This document shows positions 1 through 7,798 of a DNA stretch of 64,000 nucleotides, one piece after another. Origin of the DNA: JAQVEM01 sp964610315 (GTDB lineage Bacteria > Actinomycetota > Humimicrobiia > Humimicrobiales > Humimicrobiaceae); contig CAZSVM010000006.1 of assembly GCA_964610315.1 (NCBI GenBank), positions 34,155 through 98,154 on the forward strand, read 5' to 3'. A model generated the notes under the pieces. That model saw only the letters and a program-made list of their open reading frames with translations. It made no database searches and was not told the origin of the DNA. Within the stretch, counting starts at the first letter, position 1. The number at the start of each line of letters is the position of its first letter. The translations under genes were made by a program, and so were the position numbers.

Positions 1-233
1 ACAAAAGATAAGTCCAGCGAGCCAGTTACCACCACAATTGAGGGACCCAGTGCAAATAATGTAAGAGTGGTAAATTGCTTTAGAATGGTTGAGAAATTAA
101 GTGGTGATAAAAATCTTTCCGGGTATAAGGCTGAGAACAGTATTATCAGACTCAGCAATACCAGAATCACGGGATGAGTTTTAAAAGTTTGAATTATGGA
201 AGGTAATATCTTTTTTCTATTTATAATTTTCAC
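1..233 (-). CDS. Sugar ABC transporter permease, RbsC-like (N-terminal fragment, cut by window edge)
   Basis: The reverse strand from a GTG at 233 reads without a stop to base 1, giving about 77 residues. A basic N-terminus is followed by a hydrophobic segment (about residues 22-38), then a second one ending in GPSIVVVTGSLDLSF. That last stretch is the conserved BPD_transp_2 motif of RbsC/XylH-type permeases. The GTG overlaps the TGA stop of the upstream ATPase gene (GTGA, four bases), and AAGGAGGT stands 10 bases before it, so the two are translationally coupled. With the ATPase and binding protein it forms a CUT2-type importer in the inner membrane. The substrate cannot be read from the sequence. 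The remainder lies outside the window. Confidence 0.9.
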   Translation of the reverse strand, partial: MKIINRKKILPSIIQTFKTHPVILVLLSLIILFSALYPERFLSPLNFSTILKQFTTLTLFALGPSIVVVTGSLDLSF

Positions 234-1765
234 TTTGATATAACCTCCTTGAATTCTTCAGGATTAAGGATTTTTTGAATTCTTCCGTTCTTCATAAACA
301 TTACCCTGTCACATAATACGGAATATTCTTTAGGGTCATCGCTTGCAAGAATCATGGAAATGCCTTTTTTCTTCATCTCGAAAATAGATTCATAAATATC
401 CTTTCTGGCTCCTACGTCTATTCCTATGGTTGGGTCTTCCAGTAAAAGTATCTCGGGGCTTCTTTTGAACCATTTCCCCACAGAAACTTTCTGCTTATTG
501 CCGCCGCTCAATGAATAGCATTCCGTATCTACACCAGGAGCTTTTATCTTCAGTTTTTCCACAATCTCCTCAGCCATTTTTTTCTCCAGGGTGAAATTTA
601 TCATGGGGAAAAATTTTCTTAATATTTTTCTTAAATTTACTATTGAAATATTTTTAATAATAGGCCAGTTGAAAAATAGTTCTTTTCCAGTTTCTCCCGA
701 GAAATACCCGACACCTCTGGCCAACCTGGCATGGGGAGGTTCCTTTACTCTGGCCCTTCTATTTCCGACTATCAGAACCCCCTCCTCAAAACTCATAATG
801 CCGGCGATCGTATTTAGTATCTCACTTTTACCAGATCCTGCCGGCCCAAAGATTCCTATGCATTCTCCCTTATGAAGGTCAAATGAAATATCATAATAAC
901 ATCCATTTTTAATAAGATTTTTGGTTGACAGAACTACTTCTTCGCTTACAATTTTTTTAACCTCCGGTTTATGGATATATCCCGAAGATTCCCTGCCCAC
1001 TATATCCCTGAATAGATTTTCCTCGGTTATTTTATCTTTGGATAAATCGTAGTGCGCAACTAACTTTCCATCCCTCAGCACATTCACTTTGTCCGTGAAT
1101 TCCATTACTTCTGGTATGATATGCGAAACGAAGATGAAGGAAGCATTTTTCTTCATTTTTAATATATCGCTGAATAGCTCGCGTCTTTCCTCAATAGTTA
1201 AAGGCGCCGTGGGTTCATCTAATATTATCATTGAGGTAATGTCGTCATTTCCATGCTCCAGTTTTATACTAAGAATGGCTCTGGCTATTTCAACCATCTT
1301 TTGGGTAGAAAGAGGTAGTTCATACATGAAGTTCTCCAGATCACATTTTATACGGAATTCTTCCAATATTTCACAGGCCTGTTTTTTCATTTTAGCCACA
1401 CTCAGGCCCAGAACTCTTGTATATTTTTCTTCATGACCCAGAAGCAGGAACTGATATACTTTTAATTGCGGTATGACACCTTTTTCCTGATAAACTATAG
1501 ATATTCCCCTTTTTGCCGCTTCTTTCGGATCTCTAGGAAAGGGAACTTTCTCACCTTCATGATATAATTCTCCCTTATCCGGAGGATAAACACCTACCAG
1601 AATCTTCATCAGCGTAGACTTTCCGGCTCCGTTTTCTCCTACTACACCCACTATTTCATTTTTATGTATTGCTATGTCAACATCATCCAGAGCATGCACA
1701 ATTCCACCAAAGGTTTTGTAAATACCCTTAACCTCCATCAACGAAGAATCTGCTCGCTTTACCAT
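230..1765 (-). CDS. Sugar ABC transporter, double ATP-binding subunit (RbsA/MglA type)
   Basis: A protein of about 511 residues with two ABC ATPase domains in tandem, the layout of RbsA/XylG/MglA. Domain 1 has Walker A GENGAGKST (about 43-51), a degenerate signature LPLSTQ near 150 and Walker B ILDEPT near 181. Domain 2 has Walker A GPAGSGKS (about 308-314) and signature LSGGNKQ (about 419). Its Walker B reads LLLEDPT (440-446), where the family normally has LLLDEPT, so the Asp and Glu are swapped. I chose the ATG at 1765 because AGGATGG precedes it; an in-frame TTG at 1786 would add seven residues. It powers sugar uptake with the adjoining permease and binding protein, and it lies 61 bases downstream of the latter. 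Confidence 0.93.
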   Translation of the reverse strand: MVKRADSSLMEVKGIYKTFGGIVHALDDVDIAIHKNEIVGVVGENGAGKSTLMKILVGVYPPDKGELYHEGEKVPFPRDPKEAAKRGISIVYQEKGVIPQLKVYQFLLLGHEEKYTRVLGLSVAKMKKQACEILEEFRIKCDLENFMYELPLSTQKMVEIARAILSIKLEHGNDDITSMIILDEPTAPLTIEERRELFSDILKMKKNASFIFVSHIIPEVMEFTDKVNVLRDGKLVAHYDLSKDKITEENLFRDIVGRESSGYIHKPEVKKIVSEEVVLSTKNLIKNGCYYDISFDLHKGECIGIFGPAGSGKSEILNTIAGIMSFEEGVLIVGNRRARVKEPPHARLARGVGYFSGETGKELFFNWPIIKNISIVNLRKILRKFFPMINFTLEKKMAEEIVEKLKIKAPGVDTECYSLSGGNKQKVSVGKWFKRSPEILLLEDPTIGIDVGARKDIYESIFEMKKKGISMILASDDPKEYSVLCDRVMFMKNGRIQKILNPEEFKEVISK

Positions 1766-1826
1766 GTTAATCCATCCTAGTCCCAACCACCAAGAGCGGT
1801 AAAAAGGGGAATATAACCGTTTTATC

Positions 1827-3254
1827 TTATTCCCATATAGGTTCTATTTTTAGTTCAGGTGGGAACTGTTCTGCATATGCCTCTGCTTCATCCCAAGTAT
1901 CAGCCCAACTGAAGTCAAGGAAGTACTCATGGAGAGCAGCAACGTGTGCCTTTAAGGCATCGATGCTTCCGAATTTATCCAGAGTTGCCGGGAAGTAGTA
2001 ATCGTGCTGGCCCAGTTCGGTTCCTCCACCGGCATGACGGTCATATGTCAGGCCAAGTTCATCGCATTTGGATATGGAAAGGAGCCTGAAGTCATAGGGA
2101 TATTCAGGTGTTTCTTCCGTCATTTGTTTCAATATCTGATTCAGGTTATCTTCGGTCGGACCTATTTTGAAACTGGGATGATCCATTATACCGGCAGCTT
2201 CTGCCAGCTGTTCGATTTCACCGGGTCTACCGTAACAGTCTATTCTGCCCGATTGAACCATTTCATCCTCCAGCGGATACCATGCTCCCACACACATATC
2301 ATAAAGCATGGGAACCATTCTTCCTCCAAAGTATGGTATAGCAAACCCGGCGGTAACCAGGAAGTTTCCAGCAAGTATCTCTTCCGCTGTGGTCATCTCC
2401 ATATCTCTGGACGCAGTATATGGCCCGATGTCCAGACCACGGTCTTCACATGCCGTTAAGGCACCCGTGGTCTGCGAATCATTGGCACCCCACAAGCCTT
2501 CATAATCCTGTCGGATTGCCAGTGATGCTTCTGCAGCTTCCCGTCCTCCTTCATAATTCCAATTACCGTACTGGTGACCCAGTAATTCTATTTCCGGATA
2601 ATTTTTCCAGGCCTGGAAAACTCCGAGGTTAATATAAACCGTTGAACATGTAGCAGCTGTCTTGTGCGCCTGATGGTGCAGCAACTTCGTTTTTCCATCC
2701 TCTGTCATCTTCTCAAAAAGCAGCATTAACGGAAGGTAAGTTTGTTCATCCGATAGAGGTGTATTGTCCAGTACCCATCTCGGACCCAGATCCCCGGGGA
2801 ACATATCTCCAGTATATCCGAAGTGAGTAGCCATGAATACGTTATTCTCGTTGCAGATTCTAGCTAACTCAGGTAAGGTAGCTGCTGATGGACAGTTATA
2901 GATTATCGCCTTGGCGCCTGCAGCTATCATACTCTCAGTTGTTTCTATCCACGCTGCATCCGATTCCGCTACTGCACCCATAAACTCCAGGCCAAGCTGT
3001 TTACAGGCCTGTTCACTAGCCTGGTAGCACATCATTGTATATTCCTGTGCCAGCTGCCAGGTGATATGACCTATAATAAATTTCTCCCCGGGCTCGGCAT
3101 TTTTGTATTTTTGGGCCAGTTCAGTTCTCTCACCCGTAACCGCTCCTGCTGCGCCTTCTTCCTCTGCCGCTTTCCCTTTGCATCCGGCAAATAACAAGGT
3201 TGCCATGGAAATAATTAACATTAGCATTACTAGCCATAATAATGATTTCTTCAT
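1827..3254 (-). CDS. Sugar-type ABC transporter substrate-binding lipoprotein
   Basis: About 475 residues. The N-terminus is a lipoprotein signal with lipobox LFAGC (Cys25), so the mature protein should be anchored outside the membrane. The body resembles type 1 periplasmic binding proteins (Peripla_BP_1/4 class): an early IGHITWQLAQ strand, a segment near ESMIAAGAKAIIYNCPS, and GLWGANDSQTTGAL, which matches the effector-facing N/D segment of that fold. It is longer than ribose-binding proteins (about 300 residues), with an extra C-terminal region of about 120 residues. The ATG at 3254 was chosen over a longer frame because GAAGGAG lies 10 bases upstream. First gene of the transporter operon; its ligand is unknown. 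Confidence 0.9.
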   Translation of the reverse strand: MKKSLLWLVMLMLIISMATLLFAGCKGKAAEEEGAAGAVTGERTELAQKYKNAEPGEKFIIGHITWQLAQEYTMMCYQASEQACKQLGLEFMGAVAESDAAWIETTESMIAAGAKAIIYNCPSAATLPELARICNENNVFMATHFGYTGDMFPGDLGPRWVLDNTPLSDEQTYLPLMLLFEKMTEDGKTKLLHHQAHKTAATCSTVYINLGVFQAWKNYPEIELLGHQYGNWNYEGGREAAEASLAIRQDYEGLWGANDSQTTGALTACEDRGLDIGPYTASRDMEMTTAEEILAGNFLVTAGFAIPYFGGRMVPMLYDMCVGAWYPLEDEMVQSGRIDCYGRPGEIEQLAEAAGIMDHPSFKIGPTEDNLNQILKQMTEETPEYPYDFRLLSISKCDELGLTYDRHAGGGTELGQHDYYFPATLDKFGSIDALKAHVAALHEYFLDFSWADTWDEAEAYAEQFPPELKIEPIWE

Positions 3255-3330
3255 TTTTATATTTTCTCCTTCTTTAATTAAAGTAACCATCCTGTTTACT
3301 TTTCAAACGGATTTTAATAAAATTACCAAC

Positions 3331-3385
3331 GAGATTTGTTCGCTTTTGGTTAACCTGGCTGTTTACTAAAAGGTGAGCAAATCTC
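3331..3385. repeat. Imperfect inverted repeat upstream of the binding-protein gene
   Basis: GAGATTTG (3331-3338) pairs with CAAATCTC (3378-3385). The interior also pairs imperfectly (CTTTTGGTTAAC against GTTTACTAAAAG), giving a long hairpin. On the plus strand it is followed by a run of six T, which looks like a terminator. On the minus strand it would fold in the 5' leader of the transporter mRNA, about 75 bases before the start codon. Either a leader structure or a relic terminator; function is inferred only. Confidence 0.5.
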
Positions 3386-3390
3386 TTTTT

Positions 3391-4380
3391 TAAATTTGTT
3401 TATTTTTTACCACCTCCTAAATTTCTTATTTTGACAGCTTACTAACCAACACCTCCTTTCTTAATAAAGCTGTATGAAAATATTTTTTATAGCTTTCGAT
3501 ACCCTATTTCAATATTTTAAATATAATCCTAAAATAAGTTTTCATATTCATATGTTTAAGGTGTACCAAACCTATACATCCTAAAAATTAGAAATGATTT
3601 TCTTGTATATTCGTGTTGCTGAATAATTATGAATGTAAATTAGATTTGTAAGAGTTAATGCAGGATTACTTTGATTTTTCCAGTTGAGAGTACACGGATA
3701 CTCTGGCCAGTGAATGCCTCCAAGATAACTTGTGTTTTTCAACCACATCTAAGGAGCACCAACTCCCAATTTTAACCTCTTCTATCAACCACTATTTTAT
3801 TTAAAAATAAAATGGCAAAATACTGAAGCGATTCCCAATCTTTATTAGCATAATGCCACACATTACTATAATGCCTAATTAACTGCTTATTTAATCTTTT
3901 ATAATAAATGCCCTCTTAATCCTGTTATCCTGAGATTACAAATATATTATATAAGATTAATACTGTCAATAGTTTATTCTGGATTTTTTAGATTCAGACC
4001 ACTTAGAGATTAAATAAAATCCCTGATCAGAAATTTTATCAAAAACAAAAAAACTCGGATAATTAATCTTCTAAAAAATTAAAACCATTCACAAAACAAT
4101 TATTAAAAAAGAAATGCCTTAAATCTGTTTTTGATAAAAGTATAAAAAAAAATTTTATTTCCTACTCATTATATGTTAGAATATATAATATACGATATTA
4201 ATATTATGTTATAATACCATATTTTTTTTTATTTTTGATTATAACGAATTAAATAATTACTTAAATATTAAGCTAAAATATAAGGTTATAAATCAATTTG
4301 ATTTTTACTTAAAAATAGTATAAAGTATTTCAAGTTTTATTTAGAAAACATATTTACGGGTTGATAAATTTATTTAAAAA
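3391..4380. other. Gene-free AT-rich stretch of about 1 kb
   Basis: No convincing gene, RNA or CRISPR array was found between the transporter operon and the BlaI gene. Most of it is AT-rich with many stops in all frames. Two GGAGGTG motifs (minus strand, near 3413 and 3453) have no start codon at a usable spacing. A less AT-rich island at about 3661-3790 carries short open stretches on the minus strand (for example an ATG frame of about 55 codons starting near 3753, and a frame reading SLDVVEKHKLSWRHSLARV) that may be remains of a decayed gene; I do not recognise them. A TATAAT lies at 4210-4215 in the approach to the BlaI gene but lacks a clear -35. Confidence 0.6.
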
Positions 4381-4394
4381 GGTTGGTGAAAAAA

Positions 4395-4832
4395 ATGGCA
4401 AAAAGCAGCGAAGTTAAGAAAAAATCAGAAGAGATTGGAATAAATGGCCTTAACAGTATAAGCAATCTGGAAGCTGAAATAATGAAAATAATATGGAGTA
4501 AAGGTAGAGTAACCGTAAGAGAAGTACACGAGGATATGCTGAGAAAAGAAATCGAAAATAAAGAACATGGATTTATTCCTTATACAACCGTAATGTCGAC
4601 CATGACTACCCTGGCAGAGAAAGGACTGCTGAAACAGGATAAAACTTCCAAAACTTATTTGTATTCTGCCGCAGTTGACAAAAAGGAACTCTCCAAGAGA
4701 ATAATAAAATCGGTTTCCGATAAGTTACTGGAGGAAAGTACCAAGGGAATGGTTTCCAGATTTCTATCTGATAACAAAAATATATCCAAAGAAGGCATAG
4801 AGAAGTTACTAAAAGAAATAGACAAATATTAA
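4395..4832 (+). CDS. BlaI/MecI-family transcriptional repressor
   Basis: About 145 residues. After a basic N-terminal tail of about 22 residues comes the BlaI winged-helix pattern: SNLEAEIMKIIWSKGRVTVREV, then YTTVMSTMTTLAEKGLL and a wing with KTYLYSAAV. These are the helices and wing that bind operator DNA in BlaI, MecI and CopY. The C-terminal part (about 85-145) is helical and basic/acidic, as in the dimerisation domain. Family members are inactivated when a partner M56 protease signals. Such a protease is encoded 205 bases downstream. I chose the ATG at 4395 (GGTTGGTG upstream); GTG at 4386 and TTG at 4383 are in-frame alternatives. Likely targets are this locus and the peptide operon behind it (inference). 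Confidence 0.93.
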   Translation: MAKSSEVKKKSEEIGINGLNSISNLEAEIMKIIWSKGRVTVREVHEDMLRKEIENKEHGFIPYTTVMSTMTTLAEKGLLKQDKTSKTYLYSAAVDKKELSKRIIKSVSDKLLEESTKGMVSRFLSDNKNISKEGIEKLLKEIDKY

Positions 4833-4851
4833 AAGATTTGTTTATTCCGGT

Positions 4852-4958
4852 TGAATCTACCTGATATCTTAAAGACCATCAAGAAAGCTTTTTATGGATA
4901 AACTTCTAGAAATCCAAAAAATACTTTTATCGTCTATATTCATATCAGGGTAGATTCA
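4852..4958. repeat. Near-perfect long inverted repeat between the repressor and protease genes
   Basis: TGAATCTACCTGATAT (4852-4867) is matched by ATATCAGGGTAGATTCA (4942-4958), a 16-base arm with one extra G, separated by 74 bases. The short flanks (CCGGT before, ATCGG after) extend the symmetry. There is no T-run directly after it. It could be a transcript structure uncoupling the two genes, a regulator site pair, or the ends of a tiny non-autonomous element. Confidence 0.6.
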
Positions 4959-5036
4959 TATCGGTACATTAATAAATATTTTTTTTATTTCCATATTACA
5001 ATAAATATAAATCATAATTAACTTTTATTGAAGTAA

Positions 5037-6101
5037 ATGCTTTTTCTGGGAGTATTAATAAACTACATTTTACCCATTATTTACACCAGTTTCGTAAGTC
5101 TGGTTCTGGTTTTATTTGTTTTATTCATTTTCAGAATAAAGGATTCGAAAATAAGAATCTTATTTTTATTCATACCGCTAATTAAACCATTTATAGTCAT
5201 CGCTGAAAAAATTAATATCACTGATACACAACATTTTCAATCAAGACCCTTTATAGGAGCGTTTAGATTTCCGGATCCCAGAAATGTAATTGGCGTATTT
5301 AAAATCTTCGAAAAGGGTCCTTTAATTATTTCCAATATCAACTATTTAATCCTTTTACTAATATCCATAAGCATAATTATGATACTGATAATCAGATGGA
5401 TTAATCTCCTTTTTTTCTATAAAAAACTGGCATATGAAGACAGGGTAGGTAGAAAAGAAGTACCGGAAATTTATAATATTATGGATGATTATGCCAGTAA
5501 AATAGAACTGAAAACACCCACTGTAAGCCTCACCCATAGAGATTATTTCTCGCCCTTTGTTGCCGGTATTAAAAACCATACCATTGTTCTATCACCAACT
5601 TTAATAGAAAATTTAAATCGGAGTGAAAAGGAAATCCTGATCCAGCACGAACTCTCACATATCAAAAGAAAAGATAATTTTATAGGTTGGATTGCCCTGA
5701 TATTAAGAGACTTTCTGTTTTTTAACCCCTTTGCTTATATTGCCTATAATTTAATTAGAACCGAGCAGGAAAAGGACAGTGATAAGCTTGTGGTTAAATA
5801 CTCCGGCAAATCTACCAAAGAAATATCCAAAAGTATTTTGAATATTATTTTAAAAATAAAATCTCTTTCCACTATAAAACACACTTCGACAAATTTTTAT
5901 AATTTTACCTTCTCCCCATTCATTTTATTTAACCAGATTAAATTAAAAAATAGAGTTAATTCTATCTCCAAAACTGATCCCGCTAAAATTTACAGCCGTT
6001 TTTTTCCTAAAATATTAATGTATGTAATGTTCGCTATTCTACTTTTATTCCAGTTTATTTTTATATTTAAAATAAACAATTATTTTATATTCTTGAGATA
6101 A
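5037..6101 (+). CDS. M56-family (BlaR1-like) membrane metalloprotease, without a sensor domain
   Basis: 354 residues. Hydrophobic segments lie at about 5-33, 41-57, 102-127, 217-236 and 328-348. The gluzincin motif is HELSH (His204, Glu205, His208). The third-ligand motif EKDSD (Glu245) corresponds to the ExxCD pattern of BlaR1/MecR1. In BlaR1 this cytoplasmic zinc protease acts when the external domain senses a signal, leading to loss of the BlaI repressor. Here no penicillin-binding sensor domain follows; the protein ends after one more membrane segment, so the signal differs from a beta-lactam. The N-terminal outer loop (about 58-100) is a possible sensor. The Shine-Dalgarno is weak. Pairing with the upstream BlaI gene suggests a two-gene signal system that may control the peptide operon 140 bases downstream. 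Confidence 0.9.
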   Translation: MLFLGVLINYILPIIYTSFVSLVLVLFVLFIFRIKDSKIRILFLFIPLIKPFIVIAEKINITDTQHFQSRPFIGAFRFPDPRNVIGVFKIFEKGPLIISNINYLILLLISISIIMILIIRWINLLFFYKKLAYEDRVGRKEVPEIYNIMDDYASKIELKTPTVSLTHRDYFSPFVAGIKNHTIVLSPTLIENLNRSEKEILIQHELSHIKRKDNFIGWIALILRDFLFFNPFAYIAYNLIRTEQEKDSDKLVVKYSGKSTKEISKSILNIILKIKSLSTIKHTSTNFYNFTFSPFILFNQIKLKNRVNSISKTDPAKIYSRFFPKILMYVMFAILLLFQFIFIFKINNYFIFLR

Positions 6102-6190
6102 ATCTTAAAGTCAAACCAAAATATTTAAAAAGCACCTCATTTTCCTGGATATTAATTATTTTTAATATATTATTATTAACATTAATATGC

Positions 6191-6219
6191 TATAATGTTT
6201 ATATACTTTGTAATACAAA
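6191..6219 (+). promoter_or_regulatory. Probable -10 box with an operator-like palindrome for the peptide operon
   Basis: TATAAT at 6191-6196 lies in the 141-base gap before the peptide gene. No good -35 is visible at 17 bases, which fits a regulated promoter. At 6207-6219, about where transcription would start, stands the perfect palindrome TTTGTA-A-TACAAA. BlaI/MecI/CopY operators are palindromes built from TACA/TGTA half-sites. This one has them in the inverted order (TGTA-N-TACA), so its binding by the neighbouring repressor is inference. Confidence 0.5.
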
Positions 6220-6242
6220 ATTCTAAACGAAAGGAGGTCAGT

Positions 6243-6365
6243 TTGAAATCCATCAACAAAACCAAGAACCTCTGGAACAATGATTTAACTCTGGAAGGAT
6301 TAAAAGATGACGTAAGCCCCATGTGCTGCTGGATATGGTGCTGGTACTGGATGAGTAGAGAATGA
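6243..6365 (+). CDS. Candidate RiPP precursor peptide with a tandem CWxW core
   Basis: A 40-codon gene starting at TTG 6243, with AAGGAGGT five bases before it (6231-6238), the best ribosome site in this island. Residues 1-24 form a charged leader (Lys/Asn-rich, then DLTLEGLKDDV). Residues 25-40 read SPMCCWIWCWYWMSRE, so the core is a tandem repeat of CWIW (29-32) and CWYW (33-36) preceded by one more Cys. Three Cys, four Trp, a Tyr and two Met within 11 residues is far from ordinary protein composition. A complete SPASM radical SAM enzyme starts 19 bases downstream, the usual arrangement of precursor and maturase. No double-glycine cleavage site and no exporter are visible. I do not recognise the peptide family; likely modifications are Cys thioether or Trp/Tyr carbon crosslinks (inference). 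Confidence 0.8.
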   Translation: MKSINKTKNLWNNDLTLEGLKDDVSPMCCWIWCWYWMSRE

Positions 6366-6384
6366 TTACTCGAATAAATTAAAA

Positions 6385-7749
6385 ATGAAATTATTTCCCA
6401 GTAATTATAACTACTCAAAGAAAATAAATTCCGAATATACCCTTATAAACAACACTTTAACCGGGGCTCTGGATATTATAGAAAATAATATCTGGACCTT
6501 AACGGAAGAAAAAAAATTTAATAACATAAGCTCTGATATTTTATCAAAGTTAATAGATAGGGGTTATTTTTATTCCGATTTAAAAAAAGAAGACTGGATA
6601 CTGGAGGAGCTTTATAACAATTATATTAAAAAAGCATTTGCAAGACCGGTAAGATTTGTATTCTGCCCTGCATATCAATGTAACTTGAAATGTATTTACT
6701 GTTTCCAAACGGACCTGCCCTATAATCCTCATAAATTCATGAGTAAAAAAATTCTTGATGACTCCATCAAAGCCGCCAGAGAAATATCAAAAAAGAAATC
6801 GGGTAAAATTAATTCCATTGAGTTATTTGGAGGAGAACCTCTTCTTTTAAAAAATAAAGTACATATAAGTAAAATTTTCAGATTCGCAAAGGAGAATAAT
6901 GCATCCGTAACTGTGGTTACCAATGGAGTGCTGGTAAAAGATTTTCTGGACATATTATTACCCATTAAAAATAAAATCGATATGCTTCAAATAACTATCG
7001 ACGGCCCGGCAGAAGTTCACGACAGTAGAAGAAAATTTCACTCCGGTAAAGGCAGTTTTGATAGAATATCCGAAAGTATAGATTTGCTTCTGAAAAATAA
7101 TATAAATACCAACGTAAGGGTAAATATCGACAACACCAATATAGATTACTTACCGGATTTATATAAATATGTTAAAAAAAAGGGTTGGTTGGAACATCCT
7201 CATTTTAAAATAAAACCGGCACTGGTTACCGATCACAGCACTCTTGATTACAATCATGTAATAATCCCCGAAGAAAAATTGTTGAAAAAGCTGATTGATA
7301 TATATGACCGATATCCGGAACTGGAGGAAACATTTGGTTTTTATGCATTCAAACCCTTGAGGCACATATTGGACATTATAAGTGGCGCACCCAATGTCTC
7401 CCCCAAATTCTTTAACTGCGAGAGCAATATAATGGAGATGAACATTTTTTGTCCTGACGGATATATATATGCCTGTGGGGAATCCATAGGTAATCCGGAT
7501 TGTGCCATTGGCCAGTTCAGCCCGGAATTTCGTTTTTACTCCGATAAGGAGAAATTATGGACCGAGAGAACCATATTGAATATAAAAAAATGCAGGTCCT
7601 GCAAATTTGCACCTCTTTGCGGTGGAGGCTGCGCATACTCCTCTATTCTTATATACAAAGATAACAGCCAGCCAATATGCGAAAGATATCAGGAAGTTCT
7701 GGATACTTTCCTGGATTTAAGAGGGGAAAAAATATTAAAAAATATATAA
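6385..7749 (+). CDS. Radical SAM/SPASM peptide maturase
   Basis: 454 residues. Residues 1-95 look like the N-terminal module of peptide maturases (YTLINNTLTGALDII, then a helical part), which may bind the leader. The radical SAM cluster motif is CX3CX2C (Cys99, Cys103, Cys106), followed by the SAM-binding segment ELFGGEPLL. The C-terminal SPASM domain is complete: CX13GX4C, then CX2CX5CX3C (CRSC, CKFAPLC, CGGGC), then a last Cys in PICERY, enough for two auxiliary Fe-S clusters. Enzymes of this layout make thioether or C-C/C-O crosslinks in ribosomal peptides. It is 19 bases downstream of the Trp/Cys-rich peptide gene, with no separate promoter, and only a weak Shine-Dalgarno of its own, suggesting coupled translation. 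Convergent with folD. Confidence 0.92.
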   Translation: MKLFPSNYNYSKKINSEYTLINNTLTGALDIIENNIWTLTEEKKFNNISSDILSKLIDRGYFYSDLKKEDWILEELYNNYIKKAFARPVRFVFCPAYQCNLKCIYCFQTDLPYNPHKFMSKKILDDSIKAAREISKKKSGKINSIELFGGEPLLLKNKVHISKIFRFAKENNASVTVVTNGVLVKDFLDILLPIKNKIDMLQITIDGPAEVHDSRRKFHSGKGSFDRISESIDLLLKNNINTNVRVNIDNTNIDYLPDLYKYVKKKGWLEHPHFKIKPALVTDHSTLDYNHVIIPEEKLLKKLIDIYDRYPELEETFGFYAFKPLRHILDIISGAPNVSPKFFNCESNIMEMNIFCPDGYIYACGESIGNPDCAIGQFSPEFRFYSDKEKLWTERTILNIKKCRSCKFAPLCGGGCAYSSILIYKDNSQPICERYQEVLDTFLDLRGEKILKNI

Positions 7750-7798
7750 ACTGCTCTTAAAAATATTTTTGGGTTGATATTTCTTTTTTTTAATTTAT

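Noticed and set aside
3405..3460. Two GGAGGTG motifs on the minus strand upstream of the binding-protein gene
   Set aside because: They look like Shine-Dalgarno sites, but no ATG, GTG or TTG stands at a usable distance and the following frames close within eight codons.
4186..4200. Palindrome TAATAT-ACG-ATATTA upstream of the BlaI gene, considered as its operator
   Set aside because: In sequence this AT-rich such symmetry arises easily, and it does not match the palindrome in front of the peptide gene.
6182..6418. Open frame on the minus strand across the peptide gene
   Set aside because: It covers the promoter, ribosome site and peptide gene of the plus strand, has no ribosome site and no recognisable motif; the plus-strand reading explains the region.
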